A stretch of 64,000 nt of DNA from CAVYUC01 sp963816685 (GCA_963816685.1 CAWFMB010000014.1:124001-188000), one strand, 5' to 3'; positions 50,864-61,410 are shown, counted from the first letter of the stretch. The notes: a model not told the origin generated them from the sequence alone. Program-made: numbers and translations.

Positions 50864-52408
50864 TTATCTCCTTGCGGGAGTTTTTTCATAGCCTAAAAAT
50901 TTACCGGCCCATGGAATAAAGTATTCAAAATTGGGGGCATCGGTATGGCCTCCGTCATGTTGCCTCCATGCAAGCTGGCCATCCAGCAAACCTGTTTTAA
51001 CCGGTGGCATTTCTTCTTTTAAATAGTCATTGGAAACACCTAGATCATTTGCACCAAGCAGTTTAAAAGCAGCTCCGGCAGCAATTGTGGCCATATAACT
51101 TCCTTTCTGGTCGAGCCATTTTGCATCGCCCTGTTCCGGAATACCGTAGCTGATAAATGTAAGACGGGGAGCACAAAGGGCAATCAGTTCGTGTGAATCA
51201 ACCGGGAGATCGCAACCTGTTTTTTTGCCAAAGGATGCTTCCTCTGCTCCATATTTCATATAATTACCTGCCATCCAGTAATATTCGCCGCCGGTAAGGC
51301 TTTCAACGGCTTCCCCAAAATTACGGCGGTGCAGTGTGGCGCCACCTTTTCCGGAAGAACCAATCAGCCCAACGGCAAAACGCGGTTCAAATGCAAGGGT
51401 AACCAAAGCTGCTTTACCATATCGCGAGACACCTTCGATTCCTACTTTTGTCGCATCGACAAGCGAATCGGTTTCAAGATAATCCAGTGCACGTGCAGCA
51501 CCCCATGCCCATGCCCGAAGCGCTCCCCAGTCATCAGGCCTGCGCGGCTGACCTTTATTTACAAGACCGATAATTCCTCTGGTAATCCCTGCTCCATTAT
51601 CAGCCTGAATGCTGTTCGGATTAACTGTAGCATACCCCCAGCCTGCAGCAAGCAGTTGCTCAGTGGGTGAAGGACCTTCACCCCGGCGCTGCATAAATGC
51701 AAATGGATTTTCACGCTTTACCGGTTCATAGGCAGGGTATTTCTCAAAAACTTCTTCCAGCTGCGGGTTTTCCTTAATAAGTGCTTCCTTGAAAGCTTTA
51801 TTGATTAAACCCATATCTTCTTCCGAAGGTTGTGCCGGCGCAGGAAAAGAGGGGCGGCCAAACATCATTAAAACAGGTACAGGTCCCTTCACATTTTTGG
51901 GGATTACAAGCATCATATCAATATCAACACTGATGAGCGGATATTCGCTGTTATCGACATGTCCTGTAAGTTTTTTCGCCACTACAGGTGTCCAGCCGAC
52001 AAATTCATTGTCTGTAATTTCCACTTCCCAGTTGACATCCGGAATATTTTCGGGCAAACGGCCATAAACTTCACGTTCCATATCCTCTACAATTTCGGGC
52101 CGGCGCTGATTCCACCACATTTCGGCGCTGGTTACTTTTTCACCGCTTTTTGTGGTGAGAATATCGGGAAGTTGCGGACAGGGATTTGCAAGTGATTCAT
52201 CGTAGTTTGCATGATTTGGTGCAGATTCATTGCCGCTGGGGCCAGGCCGTAACGATTGAATTCCCAGTTGCTCCATCATATTCTGGTGATCTTCTTCTGC
52301 AGTAAATGTTACCGGCGGTGCATATTTGCTGCTGTCGATTACTGACTGTTGGGCAGCTACATTTAAAACAAAACCCAAAGCAAATATTAAAGCTGAAAAT
52401 TTTTTCAT
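50864..52408 (-). CDS. CE15 glucuronoyl esterase-like protein
   Basis: A 514-residue secreted protein: signal peptide 1-19 (LNVAAQ), then an alpha/beta hydrolase with the CE15 motifs GVEGVSRYGKAAL-like nucleophile elbow (Ser in GVSRYGK), SSGKGGATLHRRNFGE, DSHELIALCAPR and the catalytic His in RQHDGGHTD. CE15 enzymes split ester bonds between lignin alcohols and 4-O-methyl-glucuronate of xylan. The gene is followed on the minus strand by the repeat array; upstream is a second esterase gene, separated by 14 bases, in one operon. Confidence 0.87.
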   Translation of the reverse strand: MKKFSALIFALGFVLNVAAQQSVIDSSKYAPPVTFTAEEDHQNMMEQLGIQSLRPGPSGNESAPNHANYDESLANPCPQLPDILTTKSGEKVTSAEMWWNQRRPEIVEDMEREVYGRLPENIPDVNWEVEITDNEFVGWTPVVAKKLTGHVDNSEYPLISVDIDMMLVIPKNVKGPVPVLMMFGRPSFPAPAQPSEEDMGLINKAFKEALIKENPQLEEVFEKYPAYEPVKRENPFAFMQRRGEGPSPTEQLLAAGWGYATVNPNSIQADNGAGITRGIIGLVNKGQPRRPDDWGALRAWAWGAARALDYLETDSLVDATKVGIEGVSRYGKAALVTLAFEPRFAVGLIGSSGKGGATLHRRNFGEAVESLTGGEYYWMAGNYMKYGAEEASFGKKTGCDLPVDSHELIALCAPRLTFISYGIPEQGDAKWLDQKGSYMATIAAGAAFKLLGANDLGVSNDYLKEEMPPVKTGLLDGQLAWRQHDGGHTDAPNFEYFIPWAGKFLGYEKTPARR

Positions 52409-52422
52409 ATTGTTCGTCTTAG

Positions 52423-54360
52423 TTATTTTTTAGTCTGAAAGGGCGAAGCAGGCAATCCTTCTTTATTGTACAAATTTGCATCCCTCGGGTTATCTGCCCA
52501 TGCATAACGTACTTTTACAGGGTTTTCAATTTCATCATTCCAAACTTCAACTGTATTGTTTCCTTTGATTTTTGCATCAGCCCAAACAAATACTCCATCT
52601 TCACCGGCAATTTCAAAACGGCGCAACGGTTCCCCGTCGATACTCACCAATCCTCCTCCAACATGTTCGAATTTGACTATAATTTTGTTATCCTGTTTTT
52701 CAGTGGATTGGTAAATAGGACCGGAATAAACCACATCTTCATTGTAAGCCAGCTTAAAGGCACCCAATGCAAGTCGTTCACCAACATCTTTCTTATTCAG
52801 AGGGTGGATATCGTTCCATTCCCCAAGGTCGATGGCAACTGCCATTGCTGTATTTGGCACTGAAAGTGCATGCAACTGTGCATCTCTGACAACAGCCCAG
52901 TTACTTTCGGCGGGCAGGTAATCCACATCCATAAAATTTGCAAGTTGAACGTAAATGAAAGGAAGGTTTTCATCGTTCCATTTGTTTCGCCAATCCCGGA
53001 TAAGAGCAGGCAGAAGCTCGTCATATGACTCCGGATTTTCAGTATTTGATTCGCCCTGATACCATAAAATCCCCTTTATTTTCTGATCAGTAAGCGGAGC
53101 AATCATTGCATTATATAAAGCGGTCGGCTGGTTCTGTGCCGAAAAACTACTGCCACCTGAAATACCGGACGGTTCAAATACTTCACCTACTTTGTAGTGC
53201 CACGTTCCTTTCAAATCAATTTCATGATTGCCGGCAGTGAGATAATAAGGCTTGTCGGGCACAAACCCTCCCTTTCCTGAATTGTTGGTAACCCGAATGA
53301 CAATGGTATTTTTACCCGGCTTTAAAACGCCGGCCGGAATTTCATATCTCCTTGGCGGATACTGATAAGTAATGTTTCCGACTTTTTCGCCATTTACATA
53401 TACCACATCGGCATCCACAATGCGACCCAAAAATAGCTTAGCTGCGACATCCGTCATCGCAGCCGGAACATCAATTTCTCTGCGGTACCAAACTACTCCG
53501 TTTAAGTTTCTTACTCCCTGATCTTCCCAGTATCCCGGAATATTTATAATGTGCCATCCTTTCGGAATATAAGTGCTTTCAAACCATTTTGGGTTTTCAG
53601 ACATCCCTTTGTCAGCAGACTTTCGCTGTATGCGTTTTGCTGCCGATTTTACTGAATCAATGTATTCGGAATCTTTATTCTGCTCTATGGTTTTTTCCAT
53701 TTCAGGAAAATCTTTAAATCCTTCTTTACTGATCCATGCTTCGATTGGTGTACCGCCAACACTTGAATTGATTAAGCCAATGGGGATTTTATATTTTTCG
53801 TAAACACTTTTGGCGAAGAAAAAGGCAACTGCCGAAAAACTCAATATATCTTCAGTATTCGCTTCCTTCCAGGTTCCGGAAGGTAAATCTTCCTTTGGCC
53901 CTTCAAGGTTGGTTAATGTGGGGATGAAAAAGTGCCGGATTTCAGGGTAATCTGCATTTGCAATTTCATCGGGATAATGTTCCTTCACCCTTTCCATGGG
54001 CAAAACCATGTTCGATTGCCCCGAACATAACCACACATCCCCGAATAATACATTGCTGATTTTAATTTCATCTTCTCCCCTGAAAACCATTTCATAGGGA
54101 CCGCCTGCTTTTTGTGGCGGAAGTTCAATTTTCCACTGTCCCAGCTTATTTGTTTTGGAGCTGTATTTCTTTCCATTGAAAACCAGTGTTACTTTTTCAT
54201 TTGGTGCTGCCCAACCATTTAATCCGAGGGGAGTATTTCGTTGTAAGATTATTCCGTCGCTTAAAACTGCAGGAAGTTTTATTTTGCAGCTCGCGCTGTT
54301 TATCTCCAGTGCAAGAACCAGTAAAACACAAAGTTTAAGGAGTACGTTTTTAGAAATCAT
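52423..54360 (-). CDS. Sialate O-acetylesterase with inserted sugar-binding domain
   Basis: A 645-residue secreted esterase of the SASA (SGNH-like) family: signal 1-22, the N-terminal beta domain (GIILQRNTPLGLNGWAAP), block I GQSNM with its Ser nucleophile (VWLCSGQSNMVLP), an inserted beta-galactosidase-type jelly-roll (about 290-400, VRNLNGVVWYRREIDVP), a second SGNH part with IKGILWYQGESNTENPE, and the catalytic His in DIHPLNKKD. It removes acetyl from sialic acids or from plant sugars. Start ATG 54360 (MISKNVLLK). It is the upstream gene of the CE15 gene, same transcript. Confidence 0.88.
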   Translation of the reverse strand: MISKNVLLKLCVLLVLALEINSASCKIKLPAVLSDGIILQRNTPLGLNGWAAPNEKVTLVFNGKKYSSKTNKLGQWKIELPPQKAGGPYEMVFRGEDEIKISNVLFGDVWLCSGQSNMVLPMERVKEHYPDEIANADYPEIRHFFIPTLTNLEGPKEDLPSGTWKEANTEDILSFSAVAFFFAKSVYEKYKIPIGLINSSVGGTPIEAWISKEGFKDFPEMEKTIEQNKDSEYIDSVKSAAKRIQRKSADKGMSENPKWFESTYIPKGWHIINIPGYWEDQGVRNLNGVVWYRREIDVPAAMTDVAAKLFLGRIVDADVVYVNGEKVGNITYQYPPRRYEIPAGVLKPGKNTIVIRVTNNSGKGGFVPDKPYYLTAGNHEIDLKGTWHYKVGEVFEPSGISGGSSFSAQNQPTALYNAMIAPLTDQKIKGILWYQGESNTENPESYDELLPALIRDWRNKWNDENLPFIYVQLANFMDVDYLPAESNWAVVRDAQLHALSVPNTAMAVAIDLGEWNDIHPLNKKDVGERLALGAFKLAYNEDVVYSGPIYQSTEKQDNKIIVKFEHVGGGLVSIDGEPLRRFEIAGEDGVFVWADAKIKGNNTVEVWNDEIENPVKVRYAWADNPRDANLYNKEGLPASPFQTKK

Positions 54361-54625
54361 TATACCGGATTTTGAAAATGAATCATTTAACAGGTGCAAG
54401 TTAGAATATTTTTGAAATGATTTTCCCTGTACACCAAACACAAAGTTGTATTTTTTTAACAATGAATAATGCTTTTATAACATCATTTGAATTCCTCATA
54501 CAAAAAGCTTCGTTAATTTCGGACTGAATAAAAAAGAGTTAACCAATCATTTTAGCTAAATTTGAAAAGCATTATTTTGAAAAATATTCAAGTTGATTCC
54601 GTCGCATAAAAGATTTTAGTTATTT

Positions 54626-56623
54626 ATGCAAAAAATAAGGTTTATGAATCGTGCATTATTAGTTGTTTTATCACTGTTGGTTTTCTGGGGATGTTCAACT
54701 ACAGAGAACAGAGACAAGACTCTTCAAACCGATTACCCGGTTACCGGTATTTCGTTTAGCCAGGTTCAAGTGAAGGATAATTTCTGGCTGCCAAAAATTG
54801 AGGTGAACCGATCTGCAACTATCCCTGCATCTTTTAAAAAATGTGAAGAGATGGGACGGCTGGATAATTTTCTGATTGCCGGCGGAAAAATGGAGGGGGG
54901 AGTGAAAGGAGAAATGCCATTTGACGATACCGATGTATATAAAATTATTGAAGGTGCTTCATATTCCTTAACAACATTTCCCGATCCCAAACTGGATGCC
55001 TATGTTGATTCGCTCATTGCAATTATTGCAGTTGGACAGGAAGAAGATGGTTATTTAACCACTTACAAAACAATTGATTCAACCCAATCGCCGGCCAGCT
55101 GGTGTCCGGGTGGGGCAAGATGGGAAAATTTAAGCTGCAGCCATGAATTGTATAACAGCGGGCATCTGTTTGAGGCGGCGGCGGCACATTATCATGCAAC
55201 AGGGAAAAGAAACTTTTTGAATATTGCCCTTAAAAATGCTGATTTGCTTGTATCGGTTTTTGGTCCGGGAAAGAATCCCGAAGTTCCGGGTCATCAGATT
55301 GTGGAAACAGGATTAATTAAATTATACCTGATTACTAAAAAGCAGGACTACCTTAATCTTGCCCGTTTTTTCCTCGACAGCAGGGGCGACAGTACCAACC
55401 GGCAGTTGTACGGGCCTTATAACCAGGATCACGTAAAGGTTACTGAACAGGACGAAGCTGTGGGTCATGCAGTGCGCGCAGCATACATGTATTCCGGAAT
55501 GACGGATATTGCTGCATTGTATAATGATTCGGCATATAAAAAAGCAGTGAGGCGGATTTGGGAAAATGTTGTTACAAAAAAAATGTATATCACCGGCGGA
55601 ATCGGCGCCCTCCACCAGGGGGAAGCGTTTGGCGCCGGTTACGAACTGCCGAATTTAACTGCCTATAACGAAACCTGCGCTGCAATTGCCAATGTATACT
55701 GGAATTACCGCATGTTTCTGCTTGAAGGTGATTCAAAATATATTGATGTTTTGGAAAGGAGCCTTTACAATGGTGTAATTTCAGGCGTGGCACTTGACGG
55801 TAAAACTTTTTTCTATCCAAACCCGCTGGAATGTGATATGCATTATCATTTTAACAGTGGGGGAAGTTTAACCCGCGAGCCGTGGTTCGATTGTTCGTGC
55901 TGCCCAAGCAACCTGTGCCGGTTTCTTCCTTCGGTACCTGGTTACATTTATGCGAAAACGGGAAATGAACTGTTTGTGAATCTTTTTGTGCAGAGTACCA
56001 CAGAAATTGATTTCGAAAACACTTCGGTTACAGTTGAACAGCAAACCGGTTATCCGTGGAACGGAGATGTAAAAATACGGGTTTCGCCAAAAAAGAAATC
56101 AACGTTTACAGTTAAGGTGAGAATTCCGGGCTGGTCGCTGAATCAACCACTGCCTGGTCATTTATATAGCTATTCCAACACATCAGGAAGCAAACCTGAA
56201 CTGTCAGTGAACGGAGAAAAAACAGATTACCGGCTTGAAAAAGGGTTTGCTGTTTTAAACCGTGAATGGAAGCCGGACGATGAAATTCAATTATCGCTGC
56301 CCATGGAAGTGCGGAAAGTTAAAGCCAACGAACTGGTGGAAGATGACAGGGATAAAGTTGCGCTCGAAAGGGGACCTGTTGTTTACTGCCTGGAGGAAGC
56401 CGATAATCCTGAAATTGATGATTTAAAAGTTTCAGAAAATACAGTTTTTACTTCTGAATTTCAATCCGGTTTGTTGACAGGAGTTCAGGTGATTTTTGCA
56501 ACAGGGACTTCTGAAACAGAAAAATTCACTGCAATTCCATATTTTGTCTGGAATAATCGTGGCGCCAACAAAATGAAAGTCTGGCTGCCGGAAAACAAGC
56601 TGATGAAGGTTGCAGTCAGATAA
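54626..56623 (+). CDS. GH127-type glycosidase (DUF1680)
   Basis: A 665-residue lipoprotein (lipobox VFWGC, Cys23): an (alpha/alpha)6 barrel with PASWCPGGARWENLSCSHELYNSGHL-like segments, the acid/base Glu region LTAYNETCAAIAN and the catalytic Cys in DCSCCPSNLCR, a beta-domain after it (about 460-560). GH127 enzymes release beta-L-arabinofuranose from plant glycans; related families act on other sugars, so the linkage is not certain. An alternative start is ATG 54644. The next gene follows by 15 bases. Confidence 0.9.
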   Translation: MQKIRFMNRALLVVLSLLVFWGCSTTENRDKTLQTDYPVTGISFSQVQVKDNFWLPKIEVNRSATIPASFKKCEEMGRLDNFLIAGGKMEGGVKGEMPFDDTDVYKIIEGASYSLTTFPDPKLDAYVDSLIAIIAVGQEEDGYLTTYKTIDSTQSPASWCPGGARWENLSCSHELYNSGHLFEAAAAHYHATGKRNFLNIALKNADLLVSVFGPGKNPEVPGHQIVETGLIKLYLITKKQDYLNLARFFLDSRGDSTNRQLYGPYNQDHVKVTEQDEAVGHAVRAAYMYSGMTDIAALYNDSAYKKAVRRIWENVVTKKMYITGGIGALHQGEAFGAGYELPNLTAYNETCAAIANVYWNYRMFLLEGDSKYIDVLERSLYNGVISGVALDGKTFFYPNPLECDMHYHFNSGGSLTREPWFDCSCCPSNLCRFLPSVPGYIYAKTGNELFVNLFVQSTTEIDFENTSVTVEQQTGYPWNGDVKIRVSPKKKSTFTVKVRIPGWSLNQPLPGHLYSYSNTSGSKPELSVNGEKTDYRLEKGFAVLNREWKPDDEIQLSLPMEVRKVKANELVEDDRDKVALERGPVVYCLEEADNPEIDDLKVSENTVFTSEFQSGLLTGVQVIFATGTSETEKFTAIPYFVWNNRGANKMKVWLPENKLMKVAVR

Positions 56624-56638
56624 TTAAAAAACAGTGAT

Positions 56639-57502
56639 ATGAATAAATTCATTTTTTTACTCGTCCTTTTCGTTTTTCAAATTATAAATTCCTCTGCACA
56701 GGAAGCAGAAGTGATAACTGAAAAGCTGGTATACAAGAATGTTGACGGCAAAGAACTGCATGTCGATGTATTTTACACCTCTCCGGTTCAGCAAAGGGAA
56801 AACAATGTTGCCATTGCCCTGTTTCACGGGGGTGGCTGGGCCTTTGGAAGTCCTTCCGAATTTTATGAAGCCTGCCGCAGGTATGCCCGGAAAGGCTATG
56901 TCACCTTTTCGTTTCAGTACAGGTTGTGCATTAATGAAGACGGCACCTATCCAAATCCGGATATTACTCCCGTGGAGTCGACAAAAGATGCACGGTCGGC
57001 TATCCGGTGGTTACGGGAAAATGCAGGTCAGTTAAAAATAGATCCGGATAAAATCGTTGTGGGAGGTCAGTCTGCCGGCGGTCAGCTTGCTTTGGCAACT
57101 GCGCTTTGCGATACAGTCAATGAAAAAACCGACAATCTGAATGTAAGTCCTGCCCCCAATGCTTTGCTGCTCTTTTCGAGCAATGTAAATACTGTGGAGG
57201 CCTGGATTGATAATCTTTTGGGCGACCGCAGGAAAGAAATCTGGTCAATTTCACCTCACCACAATATGAAGAAATCAATGCCGCCGGCAATTGCTTTTAG
57301 CGGCGAAGAAGATGACCAGGTCATGCCGTACATCGTCAGTATGTTTAAGGTGAAAATGGCTCAAATGGGCAACTATTATGAATTGTACACCTTTCCGGGC
57401 CGTAAGCATTATCTTGCTGAAGGAAATGATAAATATGCGACCTATTTCGACGAGGAGATACTTGAAACAACAGATGCATTTCTAAAGAAATTCGGGTTTT
57501 AA
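56639..57502 (+). CDS. Secreted alpha/beta hydrolase (carboxylesterase/feruloyl-type)
   Basis: A 287-residue hydrolase: signal 1-20 (INSSAQ), the oxyanion HGGGWAFGS, nucleophile Ser in GGQSAGGQL, Asp in GEEDDQVMP and His in GRKHYLAEG. It is of the BD-FAE type that cuts esterified side groups on plant polysaccharides. 15 bases after the GH127 gene, so probably co-transcribed with it. The specific ester is unknown. Confidence 0.9.
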   Translation: MNKFIFLLVLFVFQIINSSAQEAEVITEKLVYKNVDGKELHVDVFYTSPVQQRENNVAIALFHGGGWAFGSPSEFYEACRRYARKGYVTFSFQYRLCINEDGTYPNPDITPVESTKDARSAIRWLRENAGQLKIDPDKIVVGGQSAGGQLALATALCDTVNEKTDNLNVSPAPNALLLFSSNVNTVEAWIDNLLGDRRKEIWSISPHHNMKKSMPPAIAFSGEEDDQVMPYIVSMFKVKMAQMGNYYELYTFPGRKHYLAEGNDKYATYFDEEILETTDAFLKKFGF

Positions 57503-57760
57503 CTGCACTTCTATTCCGTAAGAATTATTTGATGTGAATTTTGATTGTTAGTGTGGGAAAAACATTTACAAAATATATTCCTTTTGCATTTGAACTTAAC
57601 CCGATGATGAGTAAACCAGGTAATTCGTTTTTCAAAGTTTTCTGATTAATAGTTTATACCGGAATCTTTCGGCAACATTTCCTTTTAAAGTTTATTTCTA
57701 CTCCTTTACGAATGGATATGAAGCTTTTCCTACTTTTGTTTTCTGATATAAACAGGAAAC

Positions 57761-59020
57761 ATGTTCAGCAATCCATCAGGCAGATTAAAGCAGCACGATT
57801 TGGAACAGAATAAAAAACGAATCCGGTGGGCGGTGGCGCTGGTTTATTTTGGCATGGGGCTTTGTTTTTCCTCCTGGGCAAGTCGTATTCCGCATATTAA
57901 AACCACGCTTGGATTGAATGATGCCCTGTTTGGCAGCATCTTATTTGCATTGCCGGTTGGTCAGTTTCTGATGATGCCATTTTCAGGAAAGCTGGTTACG
58001 CGTTTTGGCAGTCCCGGTGTTTTACTGTTTGCACTCCCGGCTTATGGTCTTTGCCTGATTCATATTGGTTTTGTTTCGGCAAGCTGGCAACTGGCGGCTG
58101 GTTTGTTTCTATTCGGACTTGCAGGTAACCTGTGTAACATTTCAATTAATGCACAGGGAATTGCGGTGGAACAATTGTATGGCAGGCCGATTATGGCTTC
58201 CTTTCACGGGGGCTGGAGCCTGGCAGGTTTTACAGGAGCGCTCATCGGCCTTGTCATGATTAATCTGCATGTATTGCCCCGCTGGCATTTCATTGGTGTG
58301 GTGCTGATGGTTTGGATCATTGTCTGGTTTAATTATCCTTATCTGATACAAAATAAAAGCATCGTTGCTGCCGGTATGCCCCGGCGCCGGTTTTTCACCA
58401 AACCGGAGGGAGTACTGCTGCAGCTCGGAATCATTGGTTTTTGCAGCATGGCCAGCGAAGGTGCAATGTTCGACTGGAGTGGAATCTATTTCAAGGATGT
58501 GGTGAAAGCCCCTTCATCACTTGTGGTACTTGGTTATACTTCGTTTATGATTATGATGGCTGCTGGCCGTTTTCTTGCGGATTACATGATTTCCAAAATC
58601 GGAAGGAAAAGGTTGCTGCAGATTTGCGGTGTTATGATTTCGGCCGGATTGTTTACATCAGTTATTTTTCCTTACCTGGTTCCGGCGACCCTTGCTTTTA
58701 TGGTCGTCGGGCTTGGGGTTTCAAGCATCGTGCCTACAGTTTACAGCGCTGCAGGCAACAATAAAAAAGTCCCGGCAGGTATTGCTTTGGCTACAGTTTC
58801 GAGTGTAAGTTTTCTGGGCTTTCTGATGGGGCCGCCACTTATTGGTTATATATCAGAACTTGCCGGTTTGCGAACTTCCTTTGCAGTCATCGGAATATTT
58901 GGTGTCGGAATATCATTCATGGTTTCCCGCATTACAGCATTGACCCAGCCACCTTCCGAAACACGGCCTGCTCCGGTAAACGCTGAAATTATTCTTGGCG
59001 ATGCCCGGGAGGAATTCTAA
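57761..59020 (+). CDS. MFS transporter (YbjJ-like)
   Basis: A 419-residue 12-helix transporter: VALVYFGMGLCFSSWASRIPHIK, the MFS loop GKLVTRFGSPGVLL, ALPVGQFLMMPFSG and the second half with GRFLADYMISKIGRKRLLQ. It resembles YbjJ/FucP-type importers; sugar substrate likely but not shown. It begins 258 bases after the hydrolase gene with no gene between. Confidence 0.88.
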   Translation: MFSNPSGRLKQHDLEQNKKRIRWAVALVYFGMGLCFSSWASRIPHIKTTLGLNDALFGSILFALPVGQFLMMPFSGKLVTRFGSPGVLLFALPAYGLCLIHIGFVSASWQLAAGLFLFGLAGNLCNISINAQGIAVEQLYGRPIMASFHGGWSLAGFTGALIGLVMINLHVLPRWHFIGVVLMVWIIVWFNYPYLIQNKSIVAAGMPRRRFFTKPEGVLLQLGIIGFCSMASEGAMFDWSGIYFKDVVKAPSSLVVLGYTSFMIMMAAGRFLADYMISKIGRKRLLQICGVMISAGLFTSVIFPYLVPATLAFMVVGLGVSSIVPTVYSAAGNNKKVPAGIALATVSSVSFLGFLMGPPLIGYISELAGLRTSFAVIGIFGVGISFMVSRITALTQPPSETRPAPVNAEIILGDAREEF

Positions 59021-59122
59021 CCGGCAATTTTCTTCAAATATCTCTGTTGGGAAAGGAAGACCGGATGCTGCATCTTCTTTCATCCTGCATTTTTTGTATT
59101 TTAGTACAAAATATCTGAAAAC

Positions 59123-59521
59123 ATGCACGAATCGTTTACATTAACTACTCCCGCTCTTTTATTCTCGGCAATATCATTGATTTTACTTGCTTTTACAAAT
59201 CGTTTTGTTGCCTACACTGCAGTAGTCCGGAATTTATACAAGCAATATAAGGAAAGCCCTTCCACAGTATTAAAAGGTCAGATTAACAACCTGCGTAAAA
59301 GGTTGTATTTAATCCGCACCATGCAGATTTTTGGAGTAGCCAGCCTGTTTTTATGTGTGGTTACCATGTTTTTAATTTTTGTGGGATATAAATTGTTTGC
59401 AGCATATATGTTTGCGGTGGCGCTGCTTTTATTGTGTATCTCGCTTGCCATTTCAATATGGGAAATCCAAATTTCGGTAAAGGCACTTGAACTTCATTTA
59501 AGCAATATGGAAGAGGATTAA
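59123..59521 (+). CDS. DUF2721 membrane protein
   Basis: A 132-residue protein of the DUF2721 family: N-terminal LTTPALLFSAISLILLAFTNRF helix, a charged loop with GQINNLRKRLYLIRTMQIFGVASLFLC and two further helices, ending in SVKALELHLSNMEED. Function unknown. Confidence 0.88.
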   Translation: MHESFTLTTPALLFSAISLILLAFTNRFVAYTAVVRNLYKQYKESPSTVLKGQINNLRKRLYLIRTMQIFGVASLFLCVVTMFLIFVGYKLFAAYMFAVALLLLCISLAISIWEIQISVKALELHLSNMEED

Positions 59522-59587
59522 CTGAAAGGATATCTTTTTTCATAAACTTTCTGTTCTTCTTATCGTTCCCTTTTAAAATTCATATTC

Positions 59588-60130
59588 ATGGAAACATACA
59601 TCGCGATACTGCGGGGAATTAATGTTGGCGGGAAAACACTTAAAATGGACCAGTTAAGAAAAAGCCTTGAACAAAAGGATTTCAAAAATGTGAGTACATA
59701 CATTCAAAGCGGGAATGTTTTTTTTCAACATCAGCCGGAAAAGCCTGCAGTCCTGGAGCAAAGAATCAGAGACAGGATAAAAACTGATTTTGGCCTGGAT
59801 GTTTCGGTAATTGTTCTCACCCCCGGTAAATTAAAAATGATTATTGCAGCGAATCCTTTTCAAGATGATCCGGCGAAGGATACATCCTTTATGCATGTGA
59901 CGTTTCTGCAATCAACTCCTGTCAACGGCAATACTGAATCTGTTCTGGATAAGAAATCAGGCGGGGAAGAGGTGGTGTTTACCGATGAAGCAGTTTATTT
60001 ATATTGTCCGGACGGTTATGGAAATTCGAAATTGAGCAACAATCTGTTTGAAAATAAATTGAAGGTAGTTGCAACTACCCGCAACTGGAAAACTACCTTA
60101 AAGTTGCTTCAAATTGCCGAAGGGGTATAA
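59588..60130 (+). CDS. DUF1697 protein
   Basis: A 180-residue protein with the DUF1697 start METYIAILRGINVGGK, MDQLRKSLEQ and VSTYIQSGNVFFQ. A small ferredoxin-like cytosolic fold, function unknown; widespread. The gene starts 67 bases after the DUF2721 gene, same strand. Confidence 0.9.
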   Translation: METYIAILRGINVGGKTLKMDQLRKSLEQKDFKNVSTYIQSGNVFFQHQPEKPAVLEQRIRDRIKTDFGLDVSVIVLTPGKLKMIIAANPFQDDPAKDTSFMHVTFLQSTPVNGNTESVLDKKSGGEEVVFTDEAVYLYCPDGYGNSKLSNNLFENKLKVVATTRNWKTTLKLLQIAEGV

Positions 60131-60234
60131 ATAAGCAGATTCTTTATTAATCGTACACCTTTATTCCGGGGTATTAAAATTGTTTAAATCCAGACTCTAA
60201 ATTCTTGTAGTCAACAGTTATTCTCATTTTAGTT

Positions 60235-61341
60235 TTATTCCTTGTTTTTCAAACTTTCTTTTTCAAAAAAATCGATTAAGATATCAGACAATAGTTGGGG
60301 GCTTTCAATAGCAGGGCAATGTCCAACATTCGGAATAATGTGCAGTTCTTTTTGGCCCTTGGGTAAACTGGTTAATGCATTATAAATTAATTCAGCGTGT
60401 CCTGTACCAACAACGTAATCTTTTTCGCCCTGAATAACAATTGTGGGTGTTTTTATCTGCTTTAATTCTGATTCAATATTGATGTTGTTGTATGACGGAG
60501 TATTTCGGAATGCTGTATTTACGATTTCTGCTTTTTCTCCAACCTCTGCGTATTCCTCTTCAGAATATTTCATCAATCTCATTAAAGCGGTATCCCGTAC
60601 TACATCTTGAAATGAAATAATTTTCGAGGTATCTGCGAAATATGCATTAAACCCAAGTTTCGCCGGAACCTCATGTTTCATCCAGTTTACATCGGTATGA
60701 AATTGTGCAAAATTACTGTTTTTAATCCGTTCCAATTCTGTTATGATATGCTCCAACTCTGCTTTTTGTTCATCAGAAATGTTGGTTTGAAGTATTTCAT
60801 TTGCTCTGTTGGTTTCAAAATCGATGAGTGAATGGTTTTGGTAATTACTGTTCACTTTTCCATCGATGCAAGCATAAGAATTTACTTTAGTCTGGTCTTT
60901 TAAAAGGTACAAAAAGCCATACATTCCGCCCCATGAAGTTCCCATAATATTGACTTTTTGTTTATCGTATTTTTTACGTAAGGAATCAATCACAATATCC
61001 AAATCTTCGACATACTGTTCTACTGTAAGTATGTTTTTATCTTTGCATTCCAAAGATTTTCCGCATCCACGCTGGTCTAAATATGCAATAAGAAATTTAT
61101 CTTCCAATTCTGGTCCCATTAATTTTATATCGATACCGGAATATCCGCCCGGTCCGCCATGCAAATTAACAATTAAAGGTTTTTCAGGGTTGCCGCGTAC
61201 TCTTACATAAAGTTTCGATTCTGGTACATTAACCATTATCTCATGGTCGATGTTATTAGTTTTAATTTTCTCATTGCATGAAAAGGTTAATATTGTTAAT
61301 CCGGTAACACATACCATGTAAATAATTTTGAAAAATTTCAT
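60235..61341 (-). CDS. Alpha/beta hydrolase, proline-iminopeptidase-like lipoprotein
   Basis: A 368-residue lipoprotein (LTFSC lipobox, Cys22) with an alpha/beta hydrolase fold: oxyanion HGGPGGYSG, DQRGCGKS, nucleophile Ser in MGTSWGGMYG, Asp in GEKDYVVGTGHA and His in NVGHCPAIE. The lid (about 170-260) is long and helical, as in prolyl iminopeptidases. It cuts N-terminal Pro or another small ester; substrate unknown. It is convergent with the DUF1697 gene. Confidence 0.85.
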   Translation of the reverse strand: MKFFKIIYMVCVTGLTILTFSCNEKIKTNNIDHEIMVNVPESKLYVRVRGNPEKPLIVNLHGGPGGYSGIDIKLMGPELEDKFLIAYLDQRGCGKSLECKDKNILTVEQYVEDLDIVIDSLRKKYDKQKVNIMGTSWGGMYGFLYLLKDQTKVNSYACIDGKVNSNYQNHSLIDFETNRANEILQTNISDEQKAELEHIITELERIKNSNFAQFHTDVNWMKHEVPAKLGFNAYFADTSKIISFQDVVRDTALMRLMKYSEEEYAEVGEKAEIVNTAFRNTPSYNNINIESELKQIKTPTIVIQGEKDYVVGTGHAELIYNALTSLPKGQKELHIIPNVGHCPAIESPQLLSDILIDFFEKESLKNKE

Positions 61342-61410
61342 TTTATCAGTATTGGATTTTGTTTCTGCGATTTTATTAGCTCATCATTTAAAATTCCTCG
61401 ATGTTTCCAT

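Noticed and set aside
50282..50896. Short plus-strand frames inside the triplicate repeat
   Set aside because: They shift frame between copies, lack starts with sites and match nothing; they are artefacts of the repeat.
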